Origin: Dipylidium caninum
Lineage: Eukaryota > Platyhelminthes > Cestoda > Cyclophyllidea > Dipylidiidae
Assembly (NCBI GenBank): GCA_017562135.1
Contig: QEYB01001642.1
Span: 124,001 to 188,000, forward strand
Direction: 5' to 3'
Length of the DNA: 64,000 bases
Part shown: positions 55,201-64,000 of the stretch, in pieces
Layout of the letters: every line of letters begins with the position of its first letter
How positions within the stretch are numbered: the stretch's first letter is position 1
Program-made: the position numbers and the translations under genes
The notes under the pieces: model-generated
Told to the model about the DNA's origin: nothing
Database searches by the model: none
Seen by the model: only the letters and a program-made list of their open reading frames with translations

Positions 55201-57878
55201 CTTAACCCTCTAAATAGACCCAAAAATCTCATCTCAGAGCAGCCTCATTAGAAAAATTAAGCGTTTAAATTTGGCTTCTCGTCACGGAGTAAAATGTGAA
55301 TAACTCATTGTACCGATTTTGTAGTAGGCAGAGGCAATGAAACCTGGTTTCTTAAACCTCTAATAGTTAGAAATGAATTCTCTCAAAATATCATTGCTTT
55401 AAAATTGTTTACAATGGTGACATGTGACATTTGATTATCGAATGAGAAACATAATTAACAATGATACATTACGCAATGAATAATTAACAGAGCATCGAGA
55501 TAGAGTCCCAAACGTAAATTAAGTAAATAATGTCTAATCACAACTGTCCATCATTTGACTGGTTTGGGCAACAGAAGGATGAAGAGCACCACCAAATATC
55601 ACCGACAAACTACTTCAGATTCGTGTTCTGTAAAGCATATACGCATTAGCCCTAGTCAATATCTATACATATTTTACTACACATCGGTGTAGATGACCAC
55701 ATCGAGCACCTATCGAAACTCCTTTTGCCAAAACATTGACCATAGTGGTAGGCTGGGATTAGGGAGAGAAGAAGAAAGGGTGATTACACTTTAAGGATAC
55801 TCGGATTATCACCGAATCTGTTCACTTTATACCGTTAGGCCCACTACAAATGGCATCAGTTCATGCGGTGAATCCATTAAAAAGTAAATGGGGAAAGTGG
55901 AACACCAACGAGACATGGAGACGAAGCTGAGCGAGTAGGCAGAAATCAGCAGGTAACTAAGACAGAATTTGACACTGTTTGTGTTGTCCTAGTTATATTA
56001 TATGAATTAAAATGACCCTTGATAAAAGGAATGGGCTCTTGTTTTTGCTGTGGTTTTGACATCACAGAACTAATGGATAATAGGCCAAAAACAAACAAGT
56101 TTCTTGCCATTCCAATCTTTGACGATTTGGTTCCACCTGGCATCGGCAGTTGAAGAGGAGGAGCTCCAGTCCTCTTCCAGTTCTCCCAGGAAAATATCCT
56201 CGATAGCTGCATCACCTGCAGGCTTCTCTTTCGCTCGCCTCTTACCGGCATACCAATCAGCCCAACCCCTGGCACCCGGTATCCCGAAAGCCACTCCGCG
56301 ATCCTTCGCCGTCCAGAAGCGCTGAAATTCGTCCCGTCGTTCAAGTGAAGAGACATAATGTTTCGAATTGAGATGGGGAGGACAGAAACACACAAATTCA
56401 ATAACAGCCTGCCATATGGAAAAAGCTCGCTCTGTAAAACCTGTTTGCGCTAGCCATTGACAGTACTCGGCAAGTAGGTCTGTACGAGAGATCAAAACAC
56501 ATTGAATTGAATAAGTGGATAAAGTGGTAACAAAATCCTTAAAACACTTTCAAAACCTTACCAACAGTTTGATCTGCAGTATCTTCTGTAGGTTGATGGG
56601 AGAGGAGGCGACCGGCAACGAGACCAGACAGTGTGTCCAAAGCCCTTCTATAAATCGCATTAATGCGCCCAAAAGCACTCGTTGGTCCGGCCTCCGCATT
56701 TGCACCAAAGAGAGCGAAGCGACCACGTAGATGCGCCAGATATCCACGCCAAACATTAACGAACTGCGGACATACACGCACAAGATCATACCACTCACGG
56801 GTGACTTTATCCTTATGCCGCAGTGTTTCAACCATGTTTGACGAGGAGTTCGAGGTGGCAGTGCGAAAGATCCCACTAACAATTAGTTCCGTAGCATATT
56901 GGTACATGGCGGTCAACAGCAAACGCAAACGCAAATTTCCCGAGTTTTTTTCCACGGCCCGTTCCACTACTGCCAGCTGCCTTTCCAACATAAGGAAACG
57001 ACGCCGTTCGGGAGACTCCTGACCTCCTTTTTCTGATTCTTTATCTATTATATGCATCTGAAGCAATTCGATCCAAGATTTTAGGTCATGTGGAGTATCG
57101 TACACAGTGCGGTTTAAATCCGCAATCCTCTGAAGATTTCCAGAGGGTCGCGGGTCTAACGCTTTTGCCGTGGAGGGAACAAATCCATCCTGGAGAATAA
57201 CATACGGTTTACGATTATCTTCTGTATTTATAGCCGAGTCACCGATAAAAGCCCCAGGTTGAGAAATACGAAGGCGGTTTTTCTTACTGAAGTAGCGGTT
57301 TGCACGATTTTTTTTCATCGCACGCCTCATAGCTTCGGAATCGAGATTCACAAGACACATGATTCCTCGGCATCCGAGAATTGGAATGTGCATATTTTGA
57401 TTAAATTTCGCAACTTCGCCCTCGTAAATGCACCCATATTTATATATGTATGGGTTGTTATTAGTATCAATACGATAGACTTCAGCAGAAGACTCTCGTT
57501 TTCCAGGCGGGGCTGTCGTAGGGCTGAGAGACTTCTCCCGGGGCCTTGTAAATAAAAAGTCGTTATAAATCCCAACCGAAGTAATATAAGTAGTAACAAG
57601 TATAACATTCAATGCATTGTCTCATTCACAAAAAAATGGATTTAACTAGCTAGGAAGGGTCAGAATAGTTGGTTGTATACATAAATACGAAAAGAGTGAA
57701 ATAAAAATAACATTCACCTTTTGTGCCTATGTTTAACATTTGTTTTGTGGGGCTTTTCAGAATGTTGAACACCTGGAACTTGACGCTGGTATGATGAACT
57801 TTGTAACCAGCTATCGGACGTTGAGGTGTCCCTGTTTGAGTTTTCTTCTACCTCGATATTTGCAGCTGATGGGAACAT
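46271..57878 (-). CDS. NRDE2: NRDE2 homologue, split by an internally inverted exon
   Basis: NRDE-2 is a nuclear RNA-processing factor tied to nuclear RNAi in worms and to exosome control in mammals; it has HAT/TPR-like repeats. Exons on the minus strand: 57878-57718 (start MFPSAAN), 57544-56562, 56479 to about 56093, 55083-54658, about 54545-54302, 54237-53962, 53749-53410, 53343-52994, then 47008-46621 and 46405-46271 (TAG). Markers: YEGEVAKFNQ, RYFSKKNRL, FVPSTAKALDP, ERQLAVVERAVEKN, GARGWADWYAGK, FLEFLGV, LKILYAFLELELGVNF, VEDMPWAKVLYTDLARYCPE and LLTSKELRLRTFMEEVDLLL. The exon expected between 52994 and 47008 is found on the plus strand at 47288-47377. The junction into the 54.5 kb exon is not phase-proven. 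Confidence 0.92.
47288..47377 (+). CDS. NRDE2: NRDE2 exon in inverted orientation
   Basis: Bounded by the acceptor GGCTCCAG and the donor GTTAAT on the plus strand, 90 bases, reading VSQQLLSACPANILAYLAYE then MEADESFGM. This resembles the HAT-like repeat LSQALKLYPGNQVLWRSYVQ of human NRDE2, exactly the segment missing from the minus-strand model. Phases fit both sides: the upstream exon ends GA and this one starts G; this one ends AG and the next starts T-AAT. Spliced this way it gives SIE-VSQQ and FGM-S-NVLYNALDRIH without a stop. Confidence 0.65.
47378..50589. other. A-rich intronic DNA of NRDE2
   Basis: No exon, known repeat or RNA gene was recognised. The plus strand is A-rich (the NRDE2 sense strand is T-rich), as in other introns of this gene. 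Confidence 0.5.
50590..51045 (+). repeat. Inverted copy of an NRDE2 exon/intron segment (copy 1)
   Basis: On the plus strand this block reads from TTTCAGCGCTTCTGGACGG to a T-rich TTTTTAATG end and repeats, with a few small differences, the minus strand of 56327-55875. It holds most of the coding part of the 56.48-56.09 kb exon (WTAKDRGVAFGIPGARGWAD onward) plus part of the following intron. The open frame persists on the plus strand to 50913. Both edges break cleanly from similarity. Confidence 0.93.
51843..52173 (-). CDS. Candidate exon within the large NRDE2 intron
   Basis: A GC-richer island with an open minus-strand frame reading SLQGLLPPLILSSLESRLND, later MKPRPCFEGSEEMGGAENPT and LLCVGLELEHWTSLIAG, ending at a strong GTAAGT donor (51842). 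It does not resemble NRDE2. An alternative frame at its 3' end is a hydrophobic run (VLLLVLLIT). It may be an exon of a nested gene. Not identified. Confidence 0.35.
55875..56327 (-). repeat. NRDE2 exon/intron segment duplicated in inverse at 50.6 kb (copy 2)
   Basis: The in-gene copy: it joins upstream NRDE2 exon sequence (SLERRDE before FQRFW) in the normal reading direction, so this is the original. The inverse copy lies about 4.8 kb away. Visible differences are a few substitutions and 1-3 base indels in the intronic part. Confidence 0.93.
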
Positions 57879-57899
57879 CGCCAGACAATGAGACAGCAC

Positions 57900-58630
57900 A
57901 CTTGCGTCAACTTAAAAACAATGGCAAAGAGTAAAAAGGCAACAGTAAAACGAAGTAAATTGTGTACTTGCAAGCGTTGATTACGGTATAAACGACTCCA
58001 TAGATCCATTCTCTTAGAGGCTATTTTGCAAGGATTCTTAATAGGTTAGAATTGAAAGCCTGACGCAGGTCACCTTAAAGTAATCATATTCTGAAACAAG
58101 TTTATCAGCCAGTTGAAGTTAATATAATAAAGCGACAGGCTTTCGACTAACGCACTGGCAACACAAGCTTCTACATTCCCCTAATTGAAAATTTTATTCA
58201 CTGAAATCAGCTTTCTGGCCACCGAGAAAAAGGCCGAAAAGGCCTAAGCATCGTACAATTGTATTTTTCAACAAGATTTTGGTACATACGACAGAAACGG
58301 TTTGAACTGGCAGAAAAGACGGTCTGCAACAAGAAGAGCGGACCAACCTCCCTCAACGAACCTTTAAAAAGCGCTGCCACCGGTATGTTTATTTAAACAC
58401 TAGGGGCAGCGTTCACAGTGATTGGCGCATGCCCGCATGTGTTTTACCTGATGAGCCCAAGCTGGTACGGTTGCACGACTTCTAGATGTCCAAATTATAC
58501 ACCGTGAGTGTCCTGTAATGGTTAATATTATCGTTATATCGGCCCGGTACACAGCCTAAATGTAATCTATTTTGTAATAACCTAATAAGGGAAGTCATCA
58601 TACCCGAACCACTCAGGAAAATAAATTAAG
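57900..58630. other. Gap upstream of NRDE2
   Basis: No clear exon. It includes a possible short open stretch near 58.25-58.36 kb (minus) after a TTGTTGCAG acceptor, and a near-palindromic GGCCGAAAAGGCC. Confidence 0.4.
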
Positions 58631-58631
58631 G

Positions 58632-58863
58632 GGAAAACTCACCTACTTCGACGTACGGCAAATCTTTTGACAACTTTGATGTTTTAATAAGGGCAAAACG
58701 GAACAGGTCTGATTTGCCACGAGGTAATCCTATGATTCCAAATTTTAACACTTTTTCGGAGACCAACCTCATTTTATGTTTGAATTGGCGCTGCGATATC
58801 CTTCTCTTAGCCCCTCTTATCACATACAAGCTCCATAGGCGTTTAACATCTGCATTCCTGATC
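58632..58863 (-). CDS. Candidate exon of an unidentified minus-strand gene
   Basis: Between the acceptor AAGATCAG and the donor GTGAGT a minus frame reads NADVKRLWSLYVIRGAKRR then VSEKVLKFGIIGLPRGKSDL and IKTSKLSKDLPYVEV. Basic, well-mixed composition. It lies upstream of the NRDE2 start and could be a 5' exon of a separate gene. No family was recognised. Confidence 0.4.
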
Positions 58864-59457
58864 TTAGCCTAAATCCCATTCGAATGAATTTCTGACAAAA
58901 CCCCAAAGTGTATAATAATAGGAAAATGTTCAAGGGAAAAGGTGAATATCGTGCAGTTGCGACCCCTATGCGTTTTCGACATGACCCGAAGTTCATAATG
59001 TTAACCGAAATGCAAAATGATATATCTCAACGATATTGGTAATTATAATGGGTCTCCCATACACATCAAACTTTCAAATAAGGATGTCAATGATCATCGG
59101 GTCTGTGGGAACTTTAATTTTCGATACAAACTTTATGTAGCGAATACAAAGCGTTCGAACATTACCTTCCGAGAGTAAAAAACTTGTAACCCAGATTAAC
59201 TGGTGCCCCCATGTTTCTGGTAACCTTGCACTTGTGCTAAGTGGTTACCTGCGGCACATTTTCATTGCAGAATTATATGTTCCATCCCTTAACAGTACTC
59301 TATTGTCTAAAAGAGAGGGAAAAACACGTGCTTGTTGTAGTGCTTTAGCCTTACTATATTGGGAAATCACCTCTCCTATGTAATAGACCATATTGCCATG
59401 CATTAGCAGTATGTCGAATCATAATAAATAACTTGTAAAATCATGTAGCATTGAGTC

Positions 59458-59476
59458 ATATATATATATATATATA
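59458..59476. repeat. (AT)n microsatellite
   Basis: About nine AT/TA units. Confidence 0.9.
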
Positions 59477-59491
59477 ATTGTTTGGCCGTCA

Positions 59492-59776
59492 ATGATCCAA
59501 ATTTTCCTAACTGACACGAAGATTCGGCCGATTATTCTATTCTCTGATGCCTTGCATGTCCAGCATGGTAGGTTGTTTGCCAATATAACCGAAGAAAAGT
59601 GTACACATTTGAATTCCGTGCAAGTTTCTACTTCAAAGTCTAATATCCTAACGCCACACGATAGTAAGTTTGAATGAGTCAATATTATGGAGAAATATCT
59701 AGTTAAAATGTCAAAATTGCAGGAAAATGCCTAAAATGTGGAAGTAGGAAGTCGTTTTACATGAATGACACTACAG
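59492..59776 (+). CDS. Two candidate exons with a CxxC zinc-ribbon-like motif
   Basis: The first open stretch reads MIQIFLTDTKIRPIILFSDA then LHVQHGRLFANITEEK and is closed by a strong GTAAGT donor at 59664. The second exon (59723-59776; acceptor TTGCAG, donor GTGAGA) joins in phase and reads KCLKCGSRKSFYMNDTT, half of a possible zinc ribbon. The second half is not found before the CFAP77-like gene. Not identified. Confidence 0.4.
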
Positions 59777-59852
59777 GTGAGAAGGTGCTGAATTGACTGT
59801 ACTGAATGGCTTCCACAAATACCTGGGGAATTCCAGTTGTCCAAGGGGTGGT

Positions 59853-60948
59853 ATGGTGAGGAAGCGCTCCAGGGGAGAAGTCGTTGGCCGCACTTCCACG
59901 TGCACAGACAGGGATATTGATCGTCCAACATCACTGGTGCGGACCCATTTATGCGCCGGGCGTGGCCGAAATTGGAAGATGCCGGAGCGGCATGTTAGTC
60001 TCGGACTGATGCTTAAAGCTGAGAACCTGGCTCCAGGTCAGATGGGCTGTGTACGCAGCTCCATGTTCACTCGAGAGACTCTCATTAGACCTCCCCTGGG
60101 TAGACATTACACGCGCGGACGATCGTTACCACCAGCCAGCTTTGTTTATGGCAAGAAGAGCGGGATAGACCCAAATGCTATCGCCAGATGCTTTACTTGG
60201 TGCACCCATAAGCCTGACGTAAACTCCACTATGTACGGCGTGGACTATCAGAAAACGAATGTGGAAAGTGCGAAAGAGGGGATTCACAAGGTGCCTGAGT
60301 GGGTACGCTTTCGTAAGGAGAAGGATTTTCATCGAGAGCCAGTGCGCTACATCAATGAGCATAAAAAACCCATATTTCCTCCAGACATGACTTTCGGCAA
60401 ACCGACTCGTCCTTCCACCCCAATAGGGTGCTTAATTTCGCATTACTACAAGCGAGAGTTCGACAGAAAGGCGATTGAGTAAGTTGATGACAATGGAACC
60501 CATCTTGATAAATTATAAAAAATTCCTTTTGTTAACTCCATCATCTTTAGTCAATAATGCTAACAAGTATAATTGAGATAGTACTACAAATAATGGTGTA
60601 CGCAACCGTTTAACACACACCGGTAACACATTTTTGCAGTATTAATATGGCCTGATATCTGACTGAAAATTGGTGCCACTTTAATGTGGTTAGTTTCGGT
60701 CAAGCGAAACTTTGGCCACATCCACTAATTTCCGCTGTTGTGACCATATTTTCAGAGAAAACAAGGCCTACTTGACAGAAATGGCGATCGCACGCAATAG
60801 GTCGCCACAGCCCTATGACTCCTTGAAGTCCGCAAATGCCGTTGTCCCAATACCAACGAAACGGCCATTGCATCAGTTTTGGACCATGAGACGCTTCTGT
60901 TCCCAACCGCCCCGTATTTCCAGTCGTTGGACCCGTGAGGAAGCATAG
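59853..60948 (+). CDS. CFAP77: CFAP77-like cilia and flagella protein, 2 exons
   Basis: CFAP77 is a small axonemal microtubule-associated protein. Exons 59853-60478 and 60756-60948 sum to 819 bases (272 residues), joined in phase (GA / A). Markers: LGLMLKAENL, IRPPLGRHYTRGRSLPPASF, FVYGKKS near residue 110, and PDMTFGKPTRPSTPIGCLI near residue 195, the proline-rich Tyr/Phe-Gly and RPSTP signature of this small ciliary family. The C-terminal exon is basic with FRENKAYLTEMA-like helical sequence. The start ATG was chosen as the first in-frame Met; an upstream exon is possible. The family assignment rests on remembered motif resemblance. Confidence 0.7.
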
Positions 60949-61480
60949 GGTACAAATTGAAAAACCACTTGAAATCGAGACATGGTGGGTATTTTGGAAA
61001 AACCACATAAAACCTAGTTCCTGGTGAGCTTCGACAACCTGATCCCTGTTTTTCCAACACTTTTCCGCGACCATGCAAGCTAGCGCATGCGTTCCCTCAA
61101 CAAAAACCTGGAAAGTCCCAATAAGCAGCGCACCCACCAGTCTGCGATAATGGTAGCACCTAAACCCAAGCCAAACCCCCTGACGAAAATTTATAAATAA
61201 TGACCACTGCCCTAGTTTCGAGTACCGGCGGTGACAAAAGCGTAACCGGACATAAACAAGAAACTCGTTCCACCAAAAATCACCGCATCGTAGACGTCTT
61301 TCCGTAGCCCTCGCATTAATAACAGAATACAGATCAGGAATCCATTTAATAATGAACCGAAACAACAACTTGAAATATACATTTTATTTGGAAGCAGATG
61401 TAAACAAATGGGACCACCTATCACCGTAAGGCGTAGAAAAACGGTAATCCACGACTTTCAATACTGTGAAATGCAGTTAC
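60949..61480. other. Spacer between convergent CFAP77-like and PHB2 genes
   Basis: The two genes end facing each other. A long minus-strand frame runs across this spacer and the CFAP77-like last exon but has no coding support. Confidence 0.5.
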
Positions 61481-62699
61481 CTAACGCTTTTTAATGACCT
61501 TGTCAACACTCGCATCAAATTGAGGGTCCGATAAATTTAGAAGCAGTGTACTGGCATTGAGAAAAGCACGATTTGACGATTGTGATATCTAAAAGGAAAG
61601 AGGTACATACCAGTCACTATAAACAGTGATAAAGGTAGTGACTGAAGTATAAATTACCGTTCTAGCAATATTTGCTGCAGCTTTGATCTTTCTCAGTTTA
61701 AGATAGCCAGGATTTGCCTGTAGAGCGTCACCGATCAATTTAGCTGCTTGGGCCTCACCATCAGCCATGACGATTTTTTGTTGGCGTTCCTGTTTTGCTC
61801 GTTCAACTAAAAACTGGGCCCTTTGGGCTTCTTGTTGAGCAATCTAAAAGGATCAAATACAGTTCAAGAGACTCAAAAGAGGAATAGTGGGATGTAAAAG
61901 TGGTCACGCACCTGCTTCGCCTCCACGGCCGACGCGTAAACTTGGGAAAAGGTTAGATCAGTGATCGAAACATCATCCACAACTATATGAAAATCGCGAG
62001 CGCGATCTATGAGCTGTTTGCGAATGAGAAGCGACACTTGTTGACGCTGAGTAATTAGTTGACTAGCGTTGAATTTGGCTACTACCGCCTTCAGTACCTC
62101 ATTTACAATTGACGGAAGTACGCGCTCATCATAGTCAGTACCGAGAGTACGATAAAGCTCGGGGAGGCTGGAGACTTCGGGACGAGAAAGCACACGAACA
62201 GTTATATTTATCGTTTGCAAATCTGTAAAAAAGGAGAGGATGTGTGAAAGTCTAGAAGACTGGATTTGCGAACAATATGGATTAGTAAAAGCCATTTTGA
62301 TCCCACAGACGTAAAGACAGAGATAAAACCAGTTGTGCCAAAGAAAACTAAACAACATGGAAATACCTTTGCTCCCAGTGGGCGATGTAATTTTTCTAGG
62401 CTTAGAGCGGATGTCGTAGATGATTGGGTATTGGAACCACGGGATGCTATCGAAGTAAATTACATAGGAAAACTAACCGAAAATGGAGGCCCTCAGCGTA
62501 TATGTCGGGCTTCACACCGCCAATGCGACTAAACATAATACCGCGGTGACCGCCGTCAACTAAACAAAGTCGCAATAATAAGCCACTTAAGCATGCCTGT
62601 ATAAAATGACTGTTGAACGCCATATCCGAAGAGACCGAGCCCGACAAGACCCAAGAGGCTAGTACCGCCGGCAGGAACTAATCGCTTGAGCTGGTTCAT
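61481..62699 (-). CDS. PHB2: Prohibitin-2, 6 exons
   Basis: A subunit of the ring-shaped prohibitin complex of the mitochondrial inner membrane. Exons 62699-62597, 62559-62478, 62446-62367, 62222-61912, 61843-61658 and 61588-61481 sum to 870 bases (289 residues; family about 299), every phase matching. The start [20 protein letters not shown] provides the N-terminal membrane segment. Then come [92 protein letters not shown], and the coiled coil [20 protein letters not shown]. The ASQLITQR and [12 protein letters not shown] blocks match prohibitin-2 more closely than prohibitin-1. The first intron (37 bases) begins with GC instead of GT. Confidence 0.97.
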
Positions 62700-64000
62700 G
62701 CCGCCGGGCCAATAAATCAGAAATTGCCGCGGTGACGTTACAGAAAATTAAAACAATAAATCGATTCCCAAATGTGCATGATTTTGCCCCGTGCGAGCAA
62801 ATACTAAACGCTAGTATGGTATATCTGGCAAGTATGAAAATTTTTGTGGTAGTTTGAATATTGATGTTGACGAATAACATCTGTTCCCCGTTAAAATTTT
62901 TTTAAAATATACACTCAGCGTGGTTCAAATTGCAAACACCTATTGAATTAAGTAGGTTGTTGGCTAAGATTGATGCTTATACAAGGCATAATAGCCTCTC
63001 TTGACTAAAATAATTTATGCAAAATATGTAGCAGTCGCCCAGGCCTCCATCAAGGTGGCCGTCCCTTCGTACCTGTGGTCGATGATGAGGCACAACAGAC
63101 TTGCCGAAAACTATATACCGAAGGCAGTATCTCGGCTGTTAAATATCACAAACCTTTGGATCTTGACTAAAATTGCGTGAGCAACAAACTGTTGATATTT
63201 ATTCCGTATGTCTTGAATATACGGGAAGAATTAACGATTACAGTAACTGAGTTGTTCGGTAACAGCTTAAACAGCTCATTTTAAGACTGTCGCTGCGTTT
63301 ATTACACATTATTAACATTAAGTCTTTTACTTTGAAAGCGATTATTAGTTTTGATTGCTTTCTTTTTAGATTTGTTTGAATTACTTAATTTACGGTACTG
63401 TATTTTATTTTAGTTCGCATTCGGAGGCCCCCCGAGCTGTGTTGGTGCGTCCTGCCAATCGCGTGTGTTCGGTCTATGTCTCCCGAGTCTCTGACACCGT
63501 AATTTAGTCAAGTATACACCTTAATGTTCTAATTCCCGCTTTTTTTATCTTGCAATTCTTTTATGACCGCGGGTGGTGCTCAATTTTTCCTCTTTATAAT
63601 GACCGGGTGCCGTTCAAGTGTCCAGTAGACAAATCTTACTTGGGACTCTGGATCCATTTTCTCTACTTTTAATTATGCTCTTCATCGAACATCATCCCAG
63701 CCCGCATGTTTCATGGGGGAATGGTATTGTTTGGGAGATTTTTTATCGCTAGTGCCTCGTAAACATGCAAATGTTTAGCTCCGGGTTGTTCATAGTTTAT
63801 GCACAAGTTTTGTTAACTTCCGAAAAAATTTATTCTTGTTTACTGCCAGAACAAGAATTTCTCTGATTTTTTTCTTTTTCTACCCTGAGGGTTTATAGGA
63901 TTCTCGCATGTGACTCCTGCTGTACCATTTCCTTGCATTTAGTTTCCCATTTTGTTGGGGCTTTTGGTATTTGTTACACTTACTTCTTGGCGAAACTAAA
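62700..64000. other. T-rich sequence with no gene seen
   Basis: No exon, RNA gene or repeat was recognised. The plus strand becomes strongly T-rich from about 63.2 kb. In this window T-richness marks the sense strand of genes, so a plus-strand gene may start here and run off the end (inference). Confidence 0.4.

Noticed and set aside
60700..61368. 222-codon minus-strand open frame
   Set aside because: It runs antisense through the CFAP77-like last exon and the spacer, is rich in Trp, Cys and Arg, and has no family resemblance; probably a shadow frame.

Overview
The window looks like nuclear genomic DNA of a flatworm-like invertebrate, perhaps a tapeworm relative. Genes are split into many small exons with GT...AG borders. 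Three compact genes (cardiolipin synthase, an FRS2-like adaptor, prohibitin-2) carry introns of only about 26-39 bases. No operon, CRISPR array, rRNA, tRNA or viral gene was seen. The organism call is inference; the gene calls come from reading exons, splice phases and remembered family sequences, without any search.

Layout. 0.6-18.3 kb (possibly to 20.1 kb), minus strand: an otoferlin-type ferlin with about 40 readable exons, from C2A to the C-terminal membrane anchor. About 22.5-29.5 kb, minus: one or two genes, clearest as a leucine-rich-repeat (LRR) protein with a low-complexity tail. 30.4-31.4 kb, plus: cardiolipin synthase. 31.5-33.0 kb, minus: an N-myristoylated FRS2-like PTB adaptor, tail-to-tail with the synthase. 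33.4-35.4 kb, plus: U11/U12 snRNP 48K. 38.1-39.2 kb, plus: an intronless 346-codon reading frame of unknown function. 39.4-44.5 kb, plus: convincing exons of at least one unidentified gene. 46.3-57.9 kb, minus: NRDE2. 58.6-59.8 kb: stray exons of unidentified genes. 59.9-60.9 kb, plus: a CFAP77-like ciliary protein. 61.5-62.7 kb, minus: prohibitin-2. The last 1.3 kb is T-rich and shows no gene.

The genes are mostly housekeeping and are functionally unrelated: mitochondrial inner membrane (cardiolipin synthase, prohibitin-2), RNA processing (U11-48K, NRDE2), membrane traffic (ferlin), receptor signalling (FRS2-like) and cilia (CFAP77-like).

The most unusual structure is inside NRDE2. One internal exon needed for the protein lies on the opposite strand, with splice phases that fit both neighbours exactly. 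The same intron also holds a near-identical inverted copy of about 450 bp from an upstream NRDE2 exon and its intron. This is either a real local inversion with duplication or an assembly fault. A second broad pattern is that the coding strand of the AT-rich genes is T-rich, so base skew flips with gene direction.
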